The notes below the pieces were generated by a model that was given only the letters and a program-made list of their open reading frames with translations, was not told the DNA's origin and made no database searches. The position numbers were made by a program, and so were the translations under genes. This document shows positions 62,175 through 64,000 of a stretch of 64,000 bases of DNA, one piece after another. The stretch covers positions 1,364,001 through 1,428,000 of the forward strand of contig CATOSU010000002.1 in assembly GCA_951812615.1 (NCBI GenBank), written 5' to 3'. Every line of letters begins with the position of its first letter. Position 1 is the stretch's first letter. This DNA is from an uncultured Paracoccaceae bacterium (GTDB taxonomy: Bacteria > Pseudomonadota > Alphaproteobacteria > Rhodobacterales > Rhodobacteraceae).

Positions 62175-62672
62175 ATGGAAAATATTTACTGCAAAATTAA
62201 TGATATCCCCGGCGAGGGCAAAGAGAAGAACCACAAGGACTGGATCGCGGTGAAAACGCTGGATTGGGGTGTGGAGCGGACGCTCGACATGACCGATCTG
62301 GGCACCACCCAGCGGGGTTATGCGAACGCCAACTTCAACAAGGTCACGATGACCTCCGAGCTCAGCAAGGCATCGCCGAAACTGATGACGGCGGTCGCCA
62401 ACGGCACCCCGCGTGAAGAAATCACCATCGAGATGTGCCGGTCCGGCGATGATGCGTCCAAAGGCATGGAGGCTTACCTGACCTTCATCCTGAAATGGGT
62501 CGTCGTCGACAGCTACTCGGTGAACGGCGGAGAGGAGCAGATCCCGGAAGAAAACTGGACGCTGGCCTACCGCCATATCGAGATCAAGTACAAAGAGGCG
62601 GACTACAACAAAGGTACGCTCAAGGACGCCGGCAGCTTTGTCTGGAACCTCGAAACCGGCGAAGTCGGCTGA
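62175..62672 (+). CDS. hcp: Type VI secretion tube protein Hcp
   Basis: The 165-residue protein has the Hcp fold: IYCKINDIPGEGKEKNHKDW, IAVKTLDWGVERTLDMTDLG and ENWTLAYRHIEIKYKEADYN. It forms hexameric rings of the inner tube and is itself secreted. The ribosome binding site AAAGGA precedes ATG 62175. The gene lies 81 bases after tssC, in normal T6SS order. It is intact, unlike tssC. Confidence 0.95.
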   Translation: MENIYCKINDIPGEGKEKNHKDWIAVKTLDWGVERTLDMTDLGTTQRGYANANFNKVTMTSELSKASPKLMTAVANGTPREEITIEMCRSGDDASKGMEAYLTFILKWVVVDSYSVNGGEEQIPEENWTLAYRHIEIKYKEADYNKGTLKDAGSFVWNLETGEVG

Positions 62673-62734
62673 TCGATCCGGACTATTCGGGCCGGGGCAA
62701 TCCCGGCCCGCTCTAAACCATTGGAGTTGGCAGC

Positions 62735-63538
62735 ATGACGCCGGAAGACCTTCTCAGATCCGGGGATCTGGACGCGACGCTCAACGCGCTGCAGGACAAG
62801 ATCCGCTCGGACCCGGCCGATGCCAAGCTTCGGATTTTCCTGTTTCAGCTGCTGTGTGTGCTGGGCAACTGGACCCGCGCCATTCAGCAGTTGAAAGTCA
62901 GCGCCGAAATGGATCCCGCCGCGAACCTGATGGCCCAGACCTACCGCGAAGCCATCATTTGCGAGGTCTATCGCGAAAAGGTCTTTGCCGGCGAAAAGGA
63001 ACCGCTGATTTTCGGCGAGCCCCAGGAATGGCTCGCCCTGCTGCTGGAAGCGCAGAAGGCGCTGGGCGCCGGTCGCCCGCAGGAGGCCGCGGATGTCCGG
63101 GCACGTGCGTTCGAAGCCGCCCCGGCATCGTCAGGCATGATCGACGGACAGGCATTCGAATGGATCGCCGATGCGGTTATGCGGCTGGGCCCGGTGCTCG
63201 AGGTGATCGTGAACGGGCAATATTTCTGGCTTCCGTTCAACCAGATCCAATCACTGTCCATCGAGGAACCGACAGATCTTCGGGATGCGGTCTGGACCGC
63301 GGGCACGCTGACGGTCGCCAGCGGCGGCGAGGTCGCGGCGCTGATCCCCACGCGTTACCCGGGCACGGCTGAATCCGGAAACCACGCGGCGATGCTGGCC
63401 CGCGCGACCGACTGGACAGATGCTGGCGCCGAAACCTTTGTCGGCATCGGCCAGCGGCTGCTGACCACCGATCAGGCCGACTTCCCGCTCATGGATATCC
63501 GCAACCTGACGATGGCGGATACCGGCAGCGATGGCTGA
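62735..63538 (+). CDS. tagJ: Type VI secretion accessory protein TagJ (ImpE)
   Basis: The 267-residue protein opens PEDLLRSGDLDATLNALQDK and contains RIFLFQLLCVLGNWTRAIQQ, LKVSAEMDPAANLMAQTYRE and WLPFNQIQSLSIEEPTDLRD, which define TagJ/ImpE. It is a helical repeat protein that binds the TssB helix and modulates sheath recycling by ClpV in some systems. Its stop overlaps the tssE start by eight bases. Confidence 0.93.
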   Translation: MTPEDLLRSGDLDATLNALQDKIRSDPADAKLRIFLFQLLCVLGNWTRAIQQLKVSAEMDPAANLMAQTYREAIICEVYREKVFAGEKEPLIFGEPQEWLALLLEAQKALGAGRPQEAADVRARAFEAAPASSGMIDGQAFEWIADAVMRLGPVLEVIVNGQYFWLPFNQIQSLSIEEPTDLRDAVWTAGTLTVASGGEVAALIPTRYPGTAESGNHAAMLARATDWTDAGAETFVGIGQRLLTTDQADFPLMDIRNLTMADTGSDG

Positions 63539-64000
63539 CAAGACGCTGACGGAACGATTAAAGCCGTCCCTTCTGGACCGGCTGACCGACGACAATCCCG
63601 GCGATGAAAAGGAAACGCGGGATTCGCGCGTGATCGATCTGTCGCGCCTGCGCGAAATTGTTCAGCGTGACCTGAGCTGGCTGCTGAACACCACCAATAT
63701 CGAAGACGAGCTTGACCCGGACCGGTATCCGCATGTGGGCCGCTCGGTTCTCAACTACGGCGTCAAGGTCGTGTCAGGCGAGTTTTCAACCAGCAAGCGG
63801 GCCGAACTGATCCGGCGTTCCATCGAACGGGCCATAGCACTTTATGAGCCGCGTATTATCGAAGGTTCGGTCGAGGTTATCCTGCGCCCGGACGAAGCCA
63901 GCGGTCAAATGGCCGTCGCGCTGGATATCCGCGCCGATATGTGGGCGCAGCCGATGCCTCTGGAGCTGTACCTGCGCAGCAATGTCGACATCGCCACCGG
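63531..64000 (+). CDS. tssE: Type VI secretion baseplate protein TssE (gp25-like), 3' end outside window
   Basis: From ATG 63531 about 156 codons are present before the window ends. The sequence starts MADKTLTERLKPSLLDRLTD, with DLSRLREIVQRDLSWLLNTT, YPHVGRSVLNYGVKVVSGEF and RSIERAIALYEPRI, the GPW/gp25 pattern. TssE is a baseplate wedge component. It overlaps tagJ by eight bases. The remaining genes (tssF, tssG and so on) presumably continue beyond the window. Confidence 0.93.
   Translation, partial: MADKTLTERLKPSLLDRLTDDNPGDEKETRDSRVIDLSRLREIVQRDLSWLLNTTNIEDELDPDRYPHVGRSVLNYGVKVVSGEFSTSKRAELIRRSIERAIALYEPRIIEGSVEVILRPDEASGQMAVALDIRADMWAQPMPLELYLRSNVDIAT

Overview
The window looks like chromosome of an alphaproteobacterium of the Rhodobacterales (marine Roseobacter-type). 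I infer this from the high-GC coding style, the mix of conserved roseobacter genes (split pheS and pheT, Lrp next to ald, a LysE/dimethylglycine dehydrogenase betaine cluster, XRE-cupin regulators, DUF992, YtoQ and HspQ families) and the marine osmolyte theme. No rRNA, tRNA, CRISPR array, insertion sequence or prophage was recognised. Coding density is high and no gene-free stretch exceeds 300 bases.

Layout. 1-9.4 kb: the end of a LytTR DNA-binding protein; nnrS with an FNR/NnrR-type box; a small lipoprotein divergent from a FadR-type regulator with a palindrome between them; an Lrp regulator divergent from alanine dehydrogenase; a deletion scar joining a 3'-truncated peroxiredoxin-like gene to a LysR gene that has lost its DNA-binding domain; MscS channel, GST, YtoQ and a hypothetical protein. 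9.7-23.1 kb: translation and housekeeping (pheT, antiporter, esterase, amidotransferase, pheS, flavin oxidase, MFS, cyclase, ChaC, rplT, rpmI, L,D-transpeptidase, ribA). 23.2-39.3 kb: orphan response regulator, xthA, thioredoxin/TPR chaperone, Lon-N and Trm112 proteins, UbiH, amidase, aminotransferase, FtsK, LolA, lysozyme-like lipoprotein, HspQ, gamma-glutamyltransferase, an RsbW/STAS partner-switch pair and a free-methionine-sulfoxide reductase.

40.0-47.5 kb is a probable glycine betaine demethylation operon. It starts with an XRE-cupin regulator preceded by three copies of TTTCACGA, then a GFA (formaldehyde/glutathione) enzyme, a LysE exporter, and a homocysteine methyltransferase (betaine to dimethylglycine) flanked by two dimethylglycine/sarcosine dehydrogenase paralogues of identical length. 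It is followed by a secreted RTX protein with an integrin-like N-terminal domain.

52.1-64.0 kb is the accessory highlight: a type VI secretion locus. tssA, tssB, tssC, hcp, tagJ and tssE run rightward off the window. On its left side sits a divergent five-gene ExbB/ExbD/ExbD/TonB-like operon whose last product ends in a DUF4384-like domain, next to a secreted caspase-like protease with a C-terminal CXXCH motif and a YceI-OmpA-like periplasmic protein. tssC carries two apparent lesions: ATA where the start ATG is expected, directly after a good ribosome binding site, and an in-frame amber codon at codon 270. The sheath may therefore be inactive in this strain, unless these are sequence errors or the codons are recoded.
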